From NCBI RefSeq assembly GCF_000426065.1, contig NZ_AUEQ01000011.1:248001-312000 (forward strand): DNA of 64,000 nucleotides. The letters run 5' to 3'. The stretch is from Mycobacterium sp. URHD0025 (GTDB lineage Bacteria > Actinomycetota > Actinomycetes > Mycobacteriales > Mycobacteriaceae). The notes beneath the pieces are model-generated. The model ran no database searches, had not been told where the DNA came from, and was given only the letters and a program-made list of their open reading frames with translations. A program made the translations under genes and the position numbers. The stretch's first letter is position 1; every line of letters begins with the position of its first letter. Shown here in pieces: positions 17,659 to 26,872 of the stretch.

Positions 17659-20564
17659 CCGGGACCCGATTGCCGCGGCGATCCGGCGACCGGGTCGCCG
17701 TCCTCCCAGAGCATCAGCTGCCGAACCGATGCACGTGATCCGTACGGCTGCAGCATCTGGCTGGCGGGGCGGGGACGGATCCGCAGCGGCCACCAGAACC
17801 AGCGCCCGAGCAGTCTGGCGATCGCCGGCGTCATGAACGAGCGCACGATCAGCGTGTCGAACAACAGACCGAGCGCGATCGTGGTTCCGATCTGCCCGAG
17901 AATCCGCAGATCGGCGAACACGAACGACGCCATCGTGGCCGCGAACACCACGCCTGCCGATGTGACCACCGCGCCGGAACCCGCCATGGCCCGGATGATG
18001 CCGGTGTTCACTCCGGCGCCGATCTCCTCTTTGAACCGGGAGACCAGCAGCAAGTTGTAGTCCGACCCGACCGCCAACAGCAGAATGACGGCCAGCGCCA
18101 ACACGATCCAGTACAACTGGATGCCGAGAAGCTCCTGCCAGATGAGGACCGAAAGCCCGAACGAGGCGCCCAGTGAGAGGGCCACGGTACCCACGATCAC
18201 GGCTGCCGCGACGATGCTCCGGGTGATGAACATCATCACCAGCAAGATCAGGCTCAGCGCTGCGATGCCCGCGATCATCAGATCGTATTTCGCGCCGTCC
18301 TGGATGTCCTTGTAGGTGGCCGCCGTACCGGCGAGGTAGATCTTGGACCCCGCCAGCGGGGTGCCCTTGACCGCTCCCTGTGCGGCGTGCCGGATCGCAT
18401 CGATATGCGAAATACCTTCGGGCGTAGCGGGATCACCATCGTGAGTGATGATCATGCGGGCAGCCTTGCCGTCCGGTGACAGGAAGAGCTTCAGGCCGCG
18501 CAGGAACTCCGGATTGGTGAACGCCTCGGGCGGAAGGTAGAAGGAGTCATCGGTTTTCGACGCGTCGTACGCCTGCCCGAGGGCGGTGGCGTTCTTCAGC
18601 GCCGCCGCCGTCTGGTCGTTGATACCCGAGGTGGTGGCGTAGTTGGTCAGCGTCAGGTCGCGATTGGCCTGCTGGCTGGCGATCTGCGGCGGAATCAACG
18701 CGAGTAGTTTCGGCTGCAGCGCATCGAGTTTGGAGATACTGCCGGAGACGCTTGCCAGCTGATCGGTCAGCGCGTCGATGCCGTCGAGCGCGTCGAACAC
18801 CGACCGTAGCGCCGCACACATCGGGATGTCGAAACAGTGTGGCTCCCAATAGAAATAGTTACGCAGCGGGCGGAACTGGTCGTCGAAATCGGCGATCTTG
18901 TCGCGCAGGTTCTGCGCGGTGGCCACCGTCTGCTGGAACGCCTTGGCCTGCTCATCGGTGATGGCGCCCGACTGTTGCTGAAGCGCGTACTGCTGGCGCA
19001 GCACGTCGATCGAATTGTTGATCACGTCAACCTGTTTGAGCAGGTCGGCCCCGCGAGCCTGCTGAAACGGCAGATTGTTGATCTGCGACGCGCTGCCCGC
19101 GCTGATCTGGAACGGTATCGACGTGTGGTCCAGCGGGGTGCCCAGTGGCCTGGTGATGGACTGCACCTGAGCGATGCCGTCGGTGTGGAAGACAGCCTTG
19201 GCGACCCGCTCCAACAGGATCATGTCCGTGGGATTGCGCAGATCATGATCGGCTTCGACCATCAGCAGTTCCGGATTCAGCCGTGCCTGCGAGAAATGGC
19301 GCTCGGCGGCGGTGTAACCGACATTGGCCGGGGCACCCGCGGGCATGTAGGGCCGGGCGTCGTAGCTCGTGCTGTATCTCGGCAGGGCGAGCAAACCGAT
19401 GAGGGCGATCCCGATCGTCACCACCAGGATGGGGCCCGGCCAGCGCACGATCGCGGTGCCTATCCGCCGCCAGCCCTGGGTACGCATCGGGCGGGCCGGC
19501 TCGAACAGGCCGAAGTGGCGGCCGATGACCAGCAGTGCCGGCGCCAGCGTCAACGCCGCGACCACAGCGACCAGGACTCCGATGCCGGCCGGGACACCGA
19601 GGCTCTGGAAGTACGGGAGCCGGGTGAAAGTCAGACACAGCACCGCGCCGGCGATCGTCAGGCCAGAGCCCAAGATGATGTGCGCGGTTCCGCGGTACAT
19701 CGTGTTGAAGGCGGAGATGCGGTCTTCGCCCGCATATCGCGCTTCGTGAAAGCGCCCGAGGATGAAGATCGCATAGTCCGTGCCTGCGGCGATCACGAGC
19801 AGCGTCAGCAGGTTGGTCGAATACGTCGACAGCTCGATGATGCCGGCGTTCGCGAGCACGGCGACGACACCGCGCGACGCGGTCAACTCGATCATCACCG
19901 TGAAAATCACCAGAATCGCCGTCGTGACGCGACGGTAGAGCGACAACAGCATCACCAGGATCACCCCGATGGTGATCAGGGTGGTTTTCAGCGTGCCGTG
20001 ACGGCCCACCTCGAACTGATCGGTGACCAACGGCGCGGCACCGGTGACATAGGCCCTGACCCCCGGTGGCGGCGGAGTGTTCTCGACGATGTTGCGCACC
20101 GAATCGACGGATTCGTTGGCCAACGACTCACCCTGATTGCCTGCGAGATACACCTGGACCAGGGCCGCCTTGCCGTCGGCACTCTGTGACCCCGCGGCCG
20201 TCAGCGGATCTCCCCAGAAATCCTGGATGTGCTGGACATGCACGGTGTCCTGCCGGAGCTTCTGGACCAACCCGTCGTAGTAGTGGTGGGCGTCGGCACC
20301 CAGCGGCTGATCGCCCTCCAGAACGATCATCGCCGAACTGTCGGAGTCGAATTCGTCGAACACCTTGCCGATTCGCTTGGCGGCCTGCAACGACGGGGCG
20401 TCGTGGGGGCTCAACGACACGTTGTGCGATTCGGCGACGGTCTCCAGCTGCGGCACGAAGACGTTGGTCACGACCGCCAGGCCCAGCCAGAACAGCGCGA
20501 TGAGTACCGAGAACCGCCGGATCAGATCCGGAACCCGGTGTTGTGGGGAGGTCTTGGTGCTCAT
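17655..20564 (-). CDS. MmpL-family RND transporter
   Basis: 969 residues with the RND plan of two repeats: TM1, a large outer domain, TM2-6, then TM7, a second outer domain and TM8-12. The proton-relay Asp-Tyr pairs are GTDYAIFILGRF in the first half and GSDYNLLLVSRF in the second. The second outer domain has a long helical hairpin (about residues 480-700) containing two Cys (EPHCFDIPMCAAL), as in the MmpL4/MmpL5 group. The protein exports lipids or siderophore-like molecules across the inner membrane using the proton gradient. The start overlaps the mmpS stop (ATGA). Confidence 0.92.
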   Translation of the reverse strand: MSTKTSPQHRVPDLIRRFSVLIALFWLGLAVVTNVFVPQLETVAESHNVSLSPHDAPSLQAAKRIGKVFDEFDSDSSAMIVLEGDQPLGADAHHYYDGLVQKLRQDTVHVQHIQDFWGDPLTAAGSQSADGKAALVQVYLAGNQGESLANESVDSVRNIVENTPPPPGVRAYVTGAAPLVTDQFEVGRHGTLKTTLITIGVILVMLLSLYRRVTTAILVIFTVMIELTASRGVVAVLANAGIIELSTYSTNLLTLLVIAAGTDYAIFILGRFHEARYAGEDRISAFNTMYRGTAHIILGSGLTIAGAVLCLTFTRLPYFQSLGVPAGIGVLVAVVAALTLAPALLVIGRHFGLFEPARPMRTQGWRRIGTAIVRWPGPILVVTIGIALIGLLALPRYSTSYDARPYMPAGAPANVGYTAAERHFSQARLNPELLMVEADHDLRNPTDMILLERVAKAVFHTDGIAQVQSITRPLGTPLDHTSIPFQISAGSASQINNLPFQQARGADLLKQVDVINNSIDVLRQQYALQQQSGAITDEQAKAFQQTVATAQNLRDKIADFDDQFRPLRNYFYWEPHCFDIPMCAALRSVFDALDGIDALTDQLASVSGSISKLDALQPKLLALIPPQIASQQANRDLTLTNYATTSGINDQTAAALKNATALGQAYDASKTDDSFYLPPEAFTNPEFLRGLKLFLSPDGKAARMIITHDGDPATPEGISHIDAIRHAAQGAVKGTPLAGSKIYLAGTAATYKDIQDGAKYDLMIAGIAALSLILLVMMFITRSIVAAAVIVGTVALSLGASFGLSVLIWQELLGIQLYWIVLALAVILLLAVGSDYNLLLVSRFKEEIGAGVNTGIIRAMAGSGAVVTSAGVVFAATMASFVFADLRILGQIGTTIALGLLFDTLIVRSFMTPAIARLLGRWFWWPLRIRPRPASQMLQPYGSRASVRQLMLWEDGDPVAGSPRQSGPG

Positions 20565-21007
20565 CCTGACTTGTCCAGGCAGTAGGTGAAGGCGTTCACG
20601 TTGTTCGCTGTTCTCTCGTCCTTGACCACGTCGTCGATCGTGATCCGGCAGCCGATCGAGTTGCTGTCGCCCTGAGCGGAGACGTTCACCGCGACCGCCG
20701 GTTGGGTGGTGGTCGTGTCGTAGGACCAGGGCAGCGTGACGGCATCGGCCCGCTGTGGTTGCGCGTCGACGTCCAGGTAGGTGATGGTCGCGACCGTGCC
20801 AGGCGGGCCGAAGACCTCAAGGACCACGTGTTTGGGGTTGAACGGAACGATCTCGTTCGCGCTGCCACTCGGTGTCGACGTCACGTCACGCGAGGCGAAG
20901 ACGCCGTGCAGCCGATACACGGTGAATCCGGCCAGCACGACGACGGCGACCGCCACCAGAAGCATCCAGCGTTGGCCCAGACGACGGCCGATCGAAACCC
21001 GCTGCAT
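20561..21007 (-). CDS. MmpS membrane protein, partner of the adjacent MmpL
   Basis: 148 residues. One N-terminal transmembrane helix (RWMLLVAVAVVVLAGFTVYRL) is followed by an outer beta domain: KHVVLEVFGPPGTVATITYLD, VTLPWSYD and a Cys pair (IGCRITID, FTYCLD). MmpS proteins assist their MmpL in export. ATG 21007 has AGAGG upstream; ATG 21022 is an alternative. Confidence 0.9.
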   Translation of the reverse strand: MQRVSIGRRLGQRWMLLVAVAVVVLAGFTVYRLHGVFASRDVTSTPSGSANEIVPFNPKHVVLEVFGPPGTVATITYLDVDAQPQRADAVTLPWSYDTTTTQPAVAVNVSAQGDSNSIGCRITIDDVVKDERTANNVNAFTYCLDKSG

Positions 21008-21069
21008 CCGTGAACCTCTCATGGGCGGCGACAGGCGCTGACATTACTGAATTCCTATAGGACGGCTAA

Positions 21070-21082
21070 TCAACCAGGTTGA
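21070..21082 (-). promoter_or_regulatory. Possible operator upstream of mmpS–mmpL
   Basis: TCAACC-N-GGTTGA is a perfect inverted repeat; on the minus strand it lies about 9 nt upstream of CTATAGG, a possible -10, so it would overlap the -35 region. Confidence 0.35.
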
Positions 21083-21157
21083 CGTTATGGCACCTGGCCG
21101 CGCGCCACAACCCGTGCGTAGCTGGGAGATTGCTGTGTGCCGAGTCAATCCGGCCGG

Positions 21158-21817
21158 CTACCGAAGCCGCGACCGCAGGACGCTCACGCCATCGCCCGAC
21201 AGGGCGTCGAACGCCACGGTGCGGCCGCACACGGCCAGCATCAGCGCGACGCCCGGACCGGCGATGACCTGGCCCTCACCCCACGTTCGGCCCGTGTCCT
21301 CGTCGAGCAGTGCGAGACCGCGCAGGCGACGCTGCGGAAAGAAACCGAATTGCCGCGGGCTGGTGAGGAAATCGAGCACCCACGCCACCTGTTGCGGATC
21401 CGGCCGGTGCGCAAGGCCCAGCGGAATGCGGATATCGGCACCGTGTACCAACACATCGGTCAGGCCCGACAGCGGACCGGTGACGGGCGGGCTCAATCGG
21501 TAGTCGGCGCGGCTGCGCAAAGTCTCGGCGATCTCGGCCGCCGAGGCTCGCGCGCGCCGCCGGGCCAGCGCGTCGATGCCACGGTTCATGCCGCCGTGGC
21601 GAATGCCACTGGCCAGAAATCCCCAGAACCCGTCGACGAAATCGCTGACCAGATGGGCCGCAACGGTTTTGACGTCCCACCCGGCACAAAGACTCGGCGT
21701 GCCCAGTTGGTCGGTGTCGAGGCCCGCGATCAGGGTCGCGATCGACCGGCGACCGTCGGCCACCGCCGCGAACACCCGTTCGCGTTCCTCAGGGCTCAAC
21801 CGCACGGCGCTGCCCAC
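21158..21817 (-). CDS. Maleylpyruvate isomerase family (DinB-like, mycothiol-dependent type) protein
   Basis: 219 residues of the four-helix DinB/mycothiol-maleylpyruvate isomerase type. SLCAGWDVKTVAAHLVSDFVDGFW holds the first metal His, and GLTDVLVHGADIRIPLG the characteristic second part. Family members bind a metal and often use mycothiol; the true substrate is unknown. Start GTG 21817 directly follows the stop of the upstream gene (TGAGTG), so it is in the same operon. Confidence 0.8.
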   Translation of the reverse strand: MGSAVRLSPEERERVFAAVADGRRSIATLIAGLDTDQLGTPSLCAGWDVKTVAAHLVSDFVDGFWGFLASGIRHGGMNRGIDALARRRARASAAEIAETLRSRADYRLSPPVTGPLSGLTDVLVHGADIRIPLGLAHRPDPQQVAWVLDFLTSPRQFGFFPQRRLRGLALLDEDTGRTWGEGQVIAGPGVALMLAVCGRTVAFDALSGDGVSVLRSRLR

Positions 21818-22576
21818 TCAGCCGGGGACTCCGGCCTTCATCGACGCCAACGCATCGGTGCTCAGCCGGGCGAGTTCGTCGGCCTCGGCCGGTTCGAGAG
21901 CCGCCGTGAAGATCTCGGTCATCCGCCGGTTGGTGGCCGCCTCGATCTCGGCGTAGCGGTCCCGCTTGTCCGCACCGTCGGCGAACGGTTCGGGCCAGCC
22001 GAACATCGTGGTGTACTGATGACCCTTGTTGAGCATGTGCGCCTCGACCGGGGCGATGCCCGAGATGGTGAGCGCGTTGAAGTGCACCCCGGCACGCAGT
22101 TCGCGCAGCACGAACATCACCTGCAACGCCCGGGCAGGGGCATCGTCGGCCAACGGCATCGCGCGCCAGCCTGCGAACAACGGCAGCCCCGCGATCGGCG
22201 ACGCCGAGATGACCTTCTCCCCCAGCGCCGCGATACGGTCCAGCCCCTTGGTGCCCGACAGGTACTTGCGGCCGAACTCCGCGGCCTGTGCCCAATACTG
22301 TTGTGCCGCACCGGCAGCACCGCGGACCGCGACACCTTCGTCCCACATCGCCGCGAGCCCCTTCGGTTCGAACACCGCGAAGACGGCGCCGACAGTGGCT
22401 CCGGTGGCCTCGCCCAATACTCCGCCGCGGCCGGCGACATAGTGCGCCAACGGGTTCTCGTAGCCGGCCGCCGTGCTGGCACCGAACGTCTCGGGGTGCA
22501 GCATGAAGATGGCGACAGCCTGTTCCATTGCGGTGCCCGTGGCTGCGGCAGCATCCAGCATGTCGGTGTTGCTCAT
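21818..22576 (-). CDS. SCO6745-like helical protein
   Basis: 252 residues, mainly helical. HPETFGASTAAGYENPLAHYVAGRGGVLG, FEPKGLAAMWDEGV and LPLFAGWRAMP match the SCO6745-type family of actinobacterial proteins, whose function is unknown. The ATG at 22576 has AGGAG 8 nt upstream. It lies between a DUF1906 gene and a maleylpyruvate-isomerase-like gene in one operon. Confidence 0.7.
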   Translation of the reverse strand: MSNTDMLDAAAATGTAMEQAVAIFMLHPETFGASTAAGYENPLAHYVAGRGGVLGEATGATVGAVFAVFEPKGLAAMWDEGVAVRGAAGAAQQYWAQAAEFGRKYLSGTKGLDRIAALGEKVISASPIAGLPLFAGWRAMPLADDAPARALQVMFVLRELRAGVHFNALTISGIAPVEAHMLNKGHQYTTMFGWPEPFADGADKRDRYAEIEAATNRRMTEIFTAALEPAEADELARLSTDALASMKAGVPG

Positions 22577-22587
22577 GACGATGACTC

Positions 22588-23367
22588 CTATCTGGCGAGA
22601 TCCCACTGGCCGAAATCGGCTGCGAGAACGTCGTTCACATCAACATGGATGCCATCGATCACGAACCCCGGGTCGGACGCGGTGACGACTTCCCTCTGGA
22701 ACAGCACGGCAGCCGGCTCCCGTTCACCGCGTGACCACGCCTTCGTCTGCCAGGCCCAACGATAACCCGGGCTGGTCGAGGATCCGATGACACCGTCTGC
22801 GATCGCCCAGCCACACTGGCGACGGCCACCGTAGATTCCGGTTCGCGCCACTCCCAAGACCGCGTTGATGCCCCGAAACCACTGGACCGCCTTGGCTTTC
22901 CAGGTCGAGGCATCGATATCCTCGTCGACGCTGAAGAAGATCGGCGCTGTCGCCGGGCCGCCCGCAGCGGTGTGCAGCCCCAACGCCGTCCGGGCGTCGG
23001 CCACTCCTCCGTCGTAGCCGCGGGTGAAGTCCGACGGTGTCGGCCATCCGGGCTTGCCGAACTGGTAGCAGCTGACGATCTGAAGACCGGCGGCCCGCAG
23101 GCGGTCGGCGTAGTCACGGGTGACCGGTTTGAAGTCGAAGGTTGCCCCCGGCCGCAATTCGGAGACGTACACCAACGCACCACCGAAGCCTGCCGTCTTG
23201 ATCTGCTCGGGCTGGACCAGGCGGTCGGCGAAATCGACGAGTTGCAGCCCGTCGGCAGCGGCCGTCGGCGCACTCATCGTGGCTGCCAGGGCGCCTGGCA
23301 GCGCCAATGCCGGGCCGAACAGCGCTGCATACCTGAGGACTTCACGCCGCGAAGCGGATCGCGTCAC
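22588..23367 (-). CDS. Tat-exported DUF1906 protein (Rv2525c-like), copy 1
   Basis: 259 residues. The Tat signal SRREVLRYAALFGPALALPGALA is followed by a TIM-barrel-like DUF1906 (glycoside hydrolase-like) domain: LVDFADRLVQPEQIKTAGF, DFTRGYDGGVADARTALGLH, IFFSVDEDID and GIHVDVNDVLA. Rv2525c is a Tat substrate linked to the cell envelope. GTG 23367 lies exactly 7 nt after TACGCT (-10), so it is probably leaderless; ATG 23418 would overlap the divergent gene. It is paralogous to the gene at 41391-42158. Confidence 0.85.
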   Translation of the reverse strand: MTRSASRREVLRYAALFGPALALPGALAATMSAPTAAADGLQLVDFADRLVQPEQIKTAGFGGALVYVSELRPGATFDFKPVTRDYADRLRAAGLQIVSCYQFGKPGWPTPSDFTRGYDGGVADARTALGLHTAAGGPATAPIFFSVDEDIDASTWKAKAVQWFRGINAVLGVARTGIYGGRRQCGWAIADGVIGSSTSPGYRWAWQTKAWSRGEREPAAVLFQREVVTASDPGFVIDGIHVDVNDVLAADFGQWDLAR

Positions 23368-23374
23368 GGACCGA

Positions 23375-23380
23375 AGCGTA
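23375..23380 (-). promoter_or_regulatory. -10 element of the DUF1906 copy 1 operon
   Basis: TACGCT on the minus strand, 7 nt before the GTG start, with no ribosome-binding site between. Confidence 0.4.
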
Positions 23381-23440
23381 TCCGCGGTTGGCTTGGATTG
23401 GTATCGCTTTCGGGCCATGCCGCCGTGGTTCAATGTGCGC

Positions 23441-23962
23441 GTGACGGATGCGGACCGGTCCGTGCTCGATGACGACGCGTGGGCAGCGATCAGGGAAGTC
23501 GTCGGCCGGGCCAAGAAGTCGACCATGCACTGCGCAATCGCTTCGACCGACTCTGACGGCGGACCTCACATCACACCGGTCGGGACGATATTCCTCCGCG
23601 AGGATTACACCGGCTTCTATTTCGACGAGTACACCAGTGCCCTGGCCCGCAACGTCGATCACGACCCAAGGGTGTGCGTGATGGCAGTCGACAGTGGGCG
23701 CCTGTTCTGGCTTCGCTCACTTCTGGCGGGGCGTTTCATCGCGCCGCCCGCTGTGCGGTTATACGGCACAGTCGGGGCCCTGCGACCCGCAACGTCGTCC
23801 GAGCTCGTGCAGGTTCGGCAGAGCGTCCGCACGACGCAATGGTCGAAGGGAGGCAAGATGCTGTGGTCCGGTTTCAGCCGAGTACGCGATATCACCTTCA
23901 CCGGGTTTCGGCCGGTGCGTTACCCCGTCATGATGGGTCGTCTCTGGCCGGGTGTTTCCTGA
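23441..23962 (+). CDS. Pyridoxamine 5'-phosphate oxidase-like flavin/F420-binding protein
   Basis: 173 residues of a split beta-barrel: ALAIASTDSDGGPHITPVGTIF-type opening (read here as MHCAIASTDSDGG), YFDEYTSALARNVDHDPRVCVMAV and RLYGTVGAL. Actinobacterial members bind FMN, F420 or heme; which one applies here is unclear. GTG 23441 is preferred; ATG 23417 is possible but would sit across the divergent start. It converges on the TetR gene. Confidence 0.75.
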   Translation: MTDADRSVLDDDAWAAIREVVGRAKKSTMHCAIASTDSDGGPHITPVGTIFLREDYTGFYFDEYTSALARNVDHDPRVCVMAVDSGRLFWLRSLLAGRFIAPPAVRLYGTVGALRPATSSELVQVRQSVRTTQWSKGGKMLWSGFSRVRDITFTGFRPVRYPVMMGRLWPGVS

Positions 23963-23984
23963 CGCCGGATCGCCGGAGGTTCGC

Positions 23985-24665
23985 TCAGGCCGCCGAACCC
24001 GCTCGGACCAGTGTGTCGATGTCGGGCAGTGGCAGCTGACAGATGCGGTGCGCTTCGTCCGCGGGCATCCCGAGCATCTTGAGGACGTGCTCGGTGACGG
24101 CGTCGGCTGCTTCGGCATCGTCACGGCCGGGTTCGTCGTGGAGTAGCTGGCCCAAACCGAGCAGCGCTCCGCCTACGACTGCCATCGCCAGCGTCAGATC
24201 CTGAACGTGGAAACGCCCCGCGTCGATGCCCGCGCTGACGTCGCGGCGGGCCCGCGGCGCCACACCCTTGTCGGAGGACAGCAGAGCCAGCCCGCTGGAC
24301 AACAGCACCTTGCTCTCCTGCGGACGCCGGCGGAACAACCTTCCGGTCAAGCGGAAGCTGCACGCGAACGCCTCCGCCGGATCGTCCAGCGACTTGGTCA
24401 GTTCGTCGAGTAACGCACCGTGGGTGTCGAGCACCTCGGCCAGTGCTGCGTCGAACAACTGCTCCTTGCTGTCGAAATGGTTGTAGAACGACCCCATCCC
24501 GACGTCGGCCGCCTGGGTGATCTCGAGGACCGGGACATTGAGTTTGCCCGCCGCGATGAAGGACATGGCAGCCGAGATCAATGCCGCCCGGGTGCGCTGC
24601 TTGCGCCGCGACGAGCGATTGCGCGGCTGCTCCTGCTCATCCGCGGGTTGCCCGGCGTGTGTCAT
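23985..24665 (-). CDS. TetR-family regulator of the divergent aromatic-type catabolic operon
   Basis: 226 residues. The N-terminal HTH reads RAALISAAMSFIAAGK, then ITQAADVGMGSFYNHFDSKEQLFDAAL, typical of TetR, with a ligand-binding helical domain after it. ATG 24665 is chosen because AAGGGG is 7 nt upstream; ATG 24671 is too close to it. It is divergent from the ring-cleavage operon, with inverted repeats between the two, so it is the likely repressor. Confidence 0.88.
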   Translation of the reverse strand: MTHAGQPADEQEQPRNRSSRRKQRTRAALISAAMSFIAAGKLNVPVLEITQAADVGMGSFYNHFDSKEQLFDAALAEVLDTHGALLDELTKSLDDPAEAFACSFRLTGRLFRRRPQESKVLLSSGLALLSSDKGVAPRARRDVSAGIDAGRFHVQDLTLAMAVVGGALLGLGQLLHDEPGRDDAEAADAVTEHVLKMLGMPADEAHRICQLPLPDIDTLVRAGSAA

Positions 24666-24692
24666 CGGCATGCCCCTTCTGCTTCCCCGTGA

Positions 24693-24778
24693 TCGTCAAG
24701 AATATCGCGATCCTCATGGTTGAGGAATTCGTCAGAAATGCTTGACTGAGGATAACCTCGTATGTGACGATTTCGTCA
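24693..24778. promoter_or_regulatory. Candidate TetR operators in the 135-bp divergent promoter region
   Basis: TGACGATTTCGTCA (24765-24778) is a perfect palindrome around TT. Its half-site TCGTCA also occurs at 24693-24698 and 24729-24734. A second inverted repeat is TCCTCA-tggt-TGAGGA (24711-24726). TTGACT at 24742-24747 may be a -35 for the operon. Confidence 0.5.
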
Positions 24779-24800
24779 GTTGTTGACGGATGGGGGCGTG

Positions 24801-25937
24801 GTGACAGAAACCGTTGGTGCTCATCAAGGGCTGCACAGCGAGCACGGCGCCATCGCGGGCGAGCATCTGGGCCGGTGCCGCAATCCGGTCATCAAGGTCC
24901 ATGACATCGCCTGGCTGGAGTTCGAGAAGCCCGACCTCGTCCGCGCCGAGGCCTTCGCACACGCCTTCGGGTTCGCCACCGTGATACGCACCGAAGACCG
25001 GTTACAGTTCCGCGGCACCGATGCCGCCGCGCCGTGCCTGGTCGTGCGCAAGGGGCGGCGCTCGCGGTTCACCGGTGTCGCGTTCGTCGCACAGGACGAG
25101 GTCGACGTGCTGCGCCTGGCCGATGCACTCGGGGCGCCGACCCGGCCCTTACCCGAGAGCATGGGCGGACTCGGCGTCGACCTCGTCGACCCCAGCGGTG
25201 TCCCGGTGCGCGTGGTCGCGGGCATTCACACCTTGCCGCCACTGCCACCCCAGCCCCCGCACACGCTGAACTTCGGTCGAGAACTGCCGCGCATCAATGA
25301 AACTCAGCGGCCGGCGCGGATCCCGGCCAGGGTCCAGCGGCTGGGCCACATCGTGCTGCAGAGCACCCGGTACATCGAGGCGCTGAACTGGTATCTGGAC
25401 AACCTCGGCATGATCGTCAGCGACTTCCTGTATTTCCCCGGCCAACGCGACCAGGGTCCGACGATGAGTTTCATCCGGTGCGACCGCGGTGGCACTCCCA
25501 CCGACCATCACACCCTGGCCATCGCTCTCGGGCCCCGCAACCGCTACGTGCACTCCGCGTACCAGGTGGCCGACCTCGACGCGCTGGCCGCCGGGGGCGA
25601 ATACCTGCGCGAGCATGGCTACCAGCGATCGTGGGGTATCGGCCGCCACATCCAGGGCAGCCAGATCTTCGACTACTGGCGCGATCCGGACGGCTTCCTC
25701 GTCGAGCACTTCACCGACGGCGACATGTTCGACAACACACTCGAACCCGGCTGGGCCGCGTTCACCGCGTCCGGCCTCGCGCAGTGGGGACCGCCGGTGA
25801 CCAAAGACTTCCTCGGCATTGCACCCGGCCGCGAGTCGCTCGACGAACTCCGCTCGATGCTGGCCGCGGTCCGGGACCCGGACAACGAATTCACCCTGAC
25901 CCGCCTCGGCGGCCTCCTGAAAGTAGCCGGCTCATGA
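24801..25937 (+). CDS. Two-module VOC extradiol dioxygenase
   Basis: 378 residues with two VOC modules, as in type I extradiol dioxygenases. The N-terminal module has no metal site. The C-terminal module carries the full ligand set: His in RLGHIVLQS, His in DHHTLAIALG and Glu in GFLVEHFTDGD. Such enzymes open catechol-type rings next to the diol with Fe(II) and oxygen. It is the first gene of a tightly overlapping operon with a FAH hydrolase, a flavin hydroxylase and a P450. GTG 24801 has GGATGGGGG upstream; GTG 24798 is equally possible. Confidence 0.85.
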   Translation: MTETVGAHQGLHSEHGAIAGEHLGRCRNPVIKVHDIAWLEFEKPDLVRAEAFAHAFGFATVIRTEDRLQFRGTDAAAPCLVVRKGRRSRFTGVAFVAQDEVDVLRLADALGAPTRPLPESMGGLGVDLVDPSGVPVRVVAGIHTLPPLPPQPPHTLNFGRELPRINETQRPARIPARVQRLGHIVLQSTRYIEALNWYLDNLGMIVSDFLYFPGQRDQGPTMSFIRCDRGGTPTDHHTLAIALGPRNRYVHSAYQVADLDALAAGGEYLREHGYQRSWGIGRHIQGSQIFDYWRDPDGFLVEHFTDGDMFDNTLEPGWAAFTASGLAQWGPPVTKDFLGIAPGRESLDELRSMLAAVRDPDNEFTLTRLGGLLKVAGS

Positions 25938-26872
25938 CCACGACCGTCCTGCGCACCGCCGACGCCTGGTACGTCCAGACCGACACCGGCGCGGTGAAGA
26001 TCGACACCGCCGCGACCACCACCGGCGAGTTGCTGGGCGACCGCGCCGCGATCGACACCGCCTGCCGCGGCACCGGTGGTGTCGCGGTCGAATCCCTTGC
26101 GCTCGTGTCACCGGTGACCGCGCCGTGCCGCGTCGTGGCCCAGATGACCAACTTCGTCTCGCACGTCAAAGACTCCGGCATGGACCCCGCGACCGTCCCA
26201 TTGACGTTCTTCCGCAAGGCATCCGGCTCGATCAACGGACCGACGGCGGACATCGTCAAACCGTCGCACGTCCGCTTCATGGACTACGAAGTGGAGATCG
26301 GCCTGGTCATCGGCAAGGAACTCGCCGTCGGCACCGCGGTCACCGAGGCGGACCTCGCCGAGTACATCGCCGGGCTCGTCGTCACCAACGACATCTCCGC
26401 CCGCGACGTCCAATTGCCGAAAACCCAGTTCTACGAAGCCAAGTCGTATCCCACGTTCACTCCCGTGGGCCCGGCCCTGGTGCTGCTCGACGCCGGCGAG
26501 CTACAGCGCTTCGGCGAGCTGCGTCTGCAGCTGAGCGTCAACGGGGAAGTGCGCCAGAACTCTACGGTCTCGGGCGACATGATCTACCGGCCGCTGCGCG
26601 CACTGCAGGAGCTCGCCCGCTTCCAGCGGATGGACGCCGGCGACCTACTGCTCACCGGCACACCTGCCGGTACGGCGCTCACCGCTCCTCCGAAGCCCAT
26701 CGAGATCATCGGGTCGCTGTTGCCGCCCGCGGTGAAGTGGAAGGCCTTCTTCAAGAGCCAGTCGAAGAACGCCAAATACCTGCGGGAGGGTGACGTCGTC
26801 GAAGCCAGTGTCGCCACCGACGACAAGACGATCGACCTCGGCACTCAACGCTCCGTGGTGCGATACGCGTGA
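25934..26872 (+). CDS. Fumarylacetoacetate hydrolase (FAH) family protein
   Basis: 312 residues. The metal site of the FAH fold is visible: MDYEVEIGLVIG (Glu-x-Glu) and VTNDISARDVQ with its Asp, then YEAKSYPTFTPVGP carrying the Lys. Family members cleave or hydrate ring-fission products (acylpyruvases, hydratases, oxaloacetate-type decarboxylases). Here it probably processes the dioxygenase product. The start overlaps the dioxygenase stop as ATGA. Confidence 0.88.
   Translation: MTTTVLRTADAWYVQTDTGAVKIDTAATTTGELLGDRAAIDTACRGTGGVAVESLALVSPVTAPCRVVAQMTNFVSHVKDSGMDPATVPLTFFRKASGSINGPTADIVKPSHVRFMDYEVEIGLVIGKELAVGTAVTEADLAEYIAGLVVTNDISARDVQLPKTQFYEAKSYPTFTPVGPALVLLDAGELQRFGELRLQLSVNGEVRQNSTVSGDMIYRPLRALQELARFQRMDAGDLLLTGTPAGTALTAPPKPIEIIGSLLPPAVKWKAFFKSQSKNAKYLREGDVVEASVATDDKTIDLGTQRSVVRYA

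Noticed and set aside
18837..20189. 450-codon plus-strand frame inside mmpL
   Set aside because: Antisense shadow of a well-supported RND transporter; its translation is rich in Arg, Gln and His without any motif.
21137..22765. 542-codon plus-strand frame spanning three minus-strand genes
   Set aside because: It crosses gene boundaries that have good starts and stops on the minus strand.
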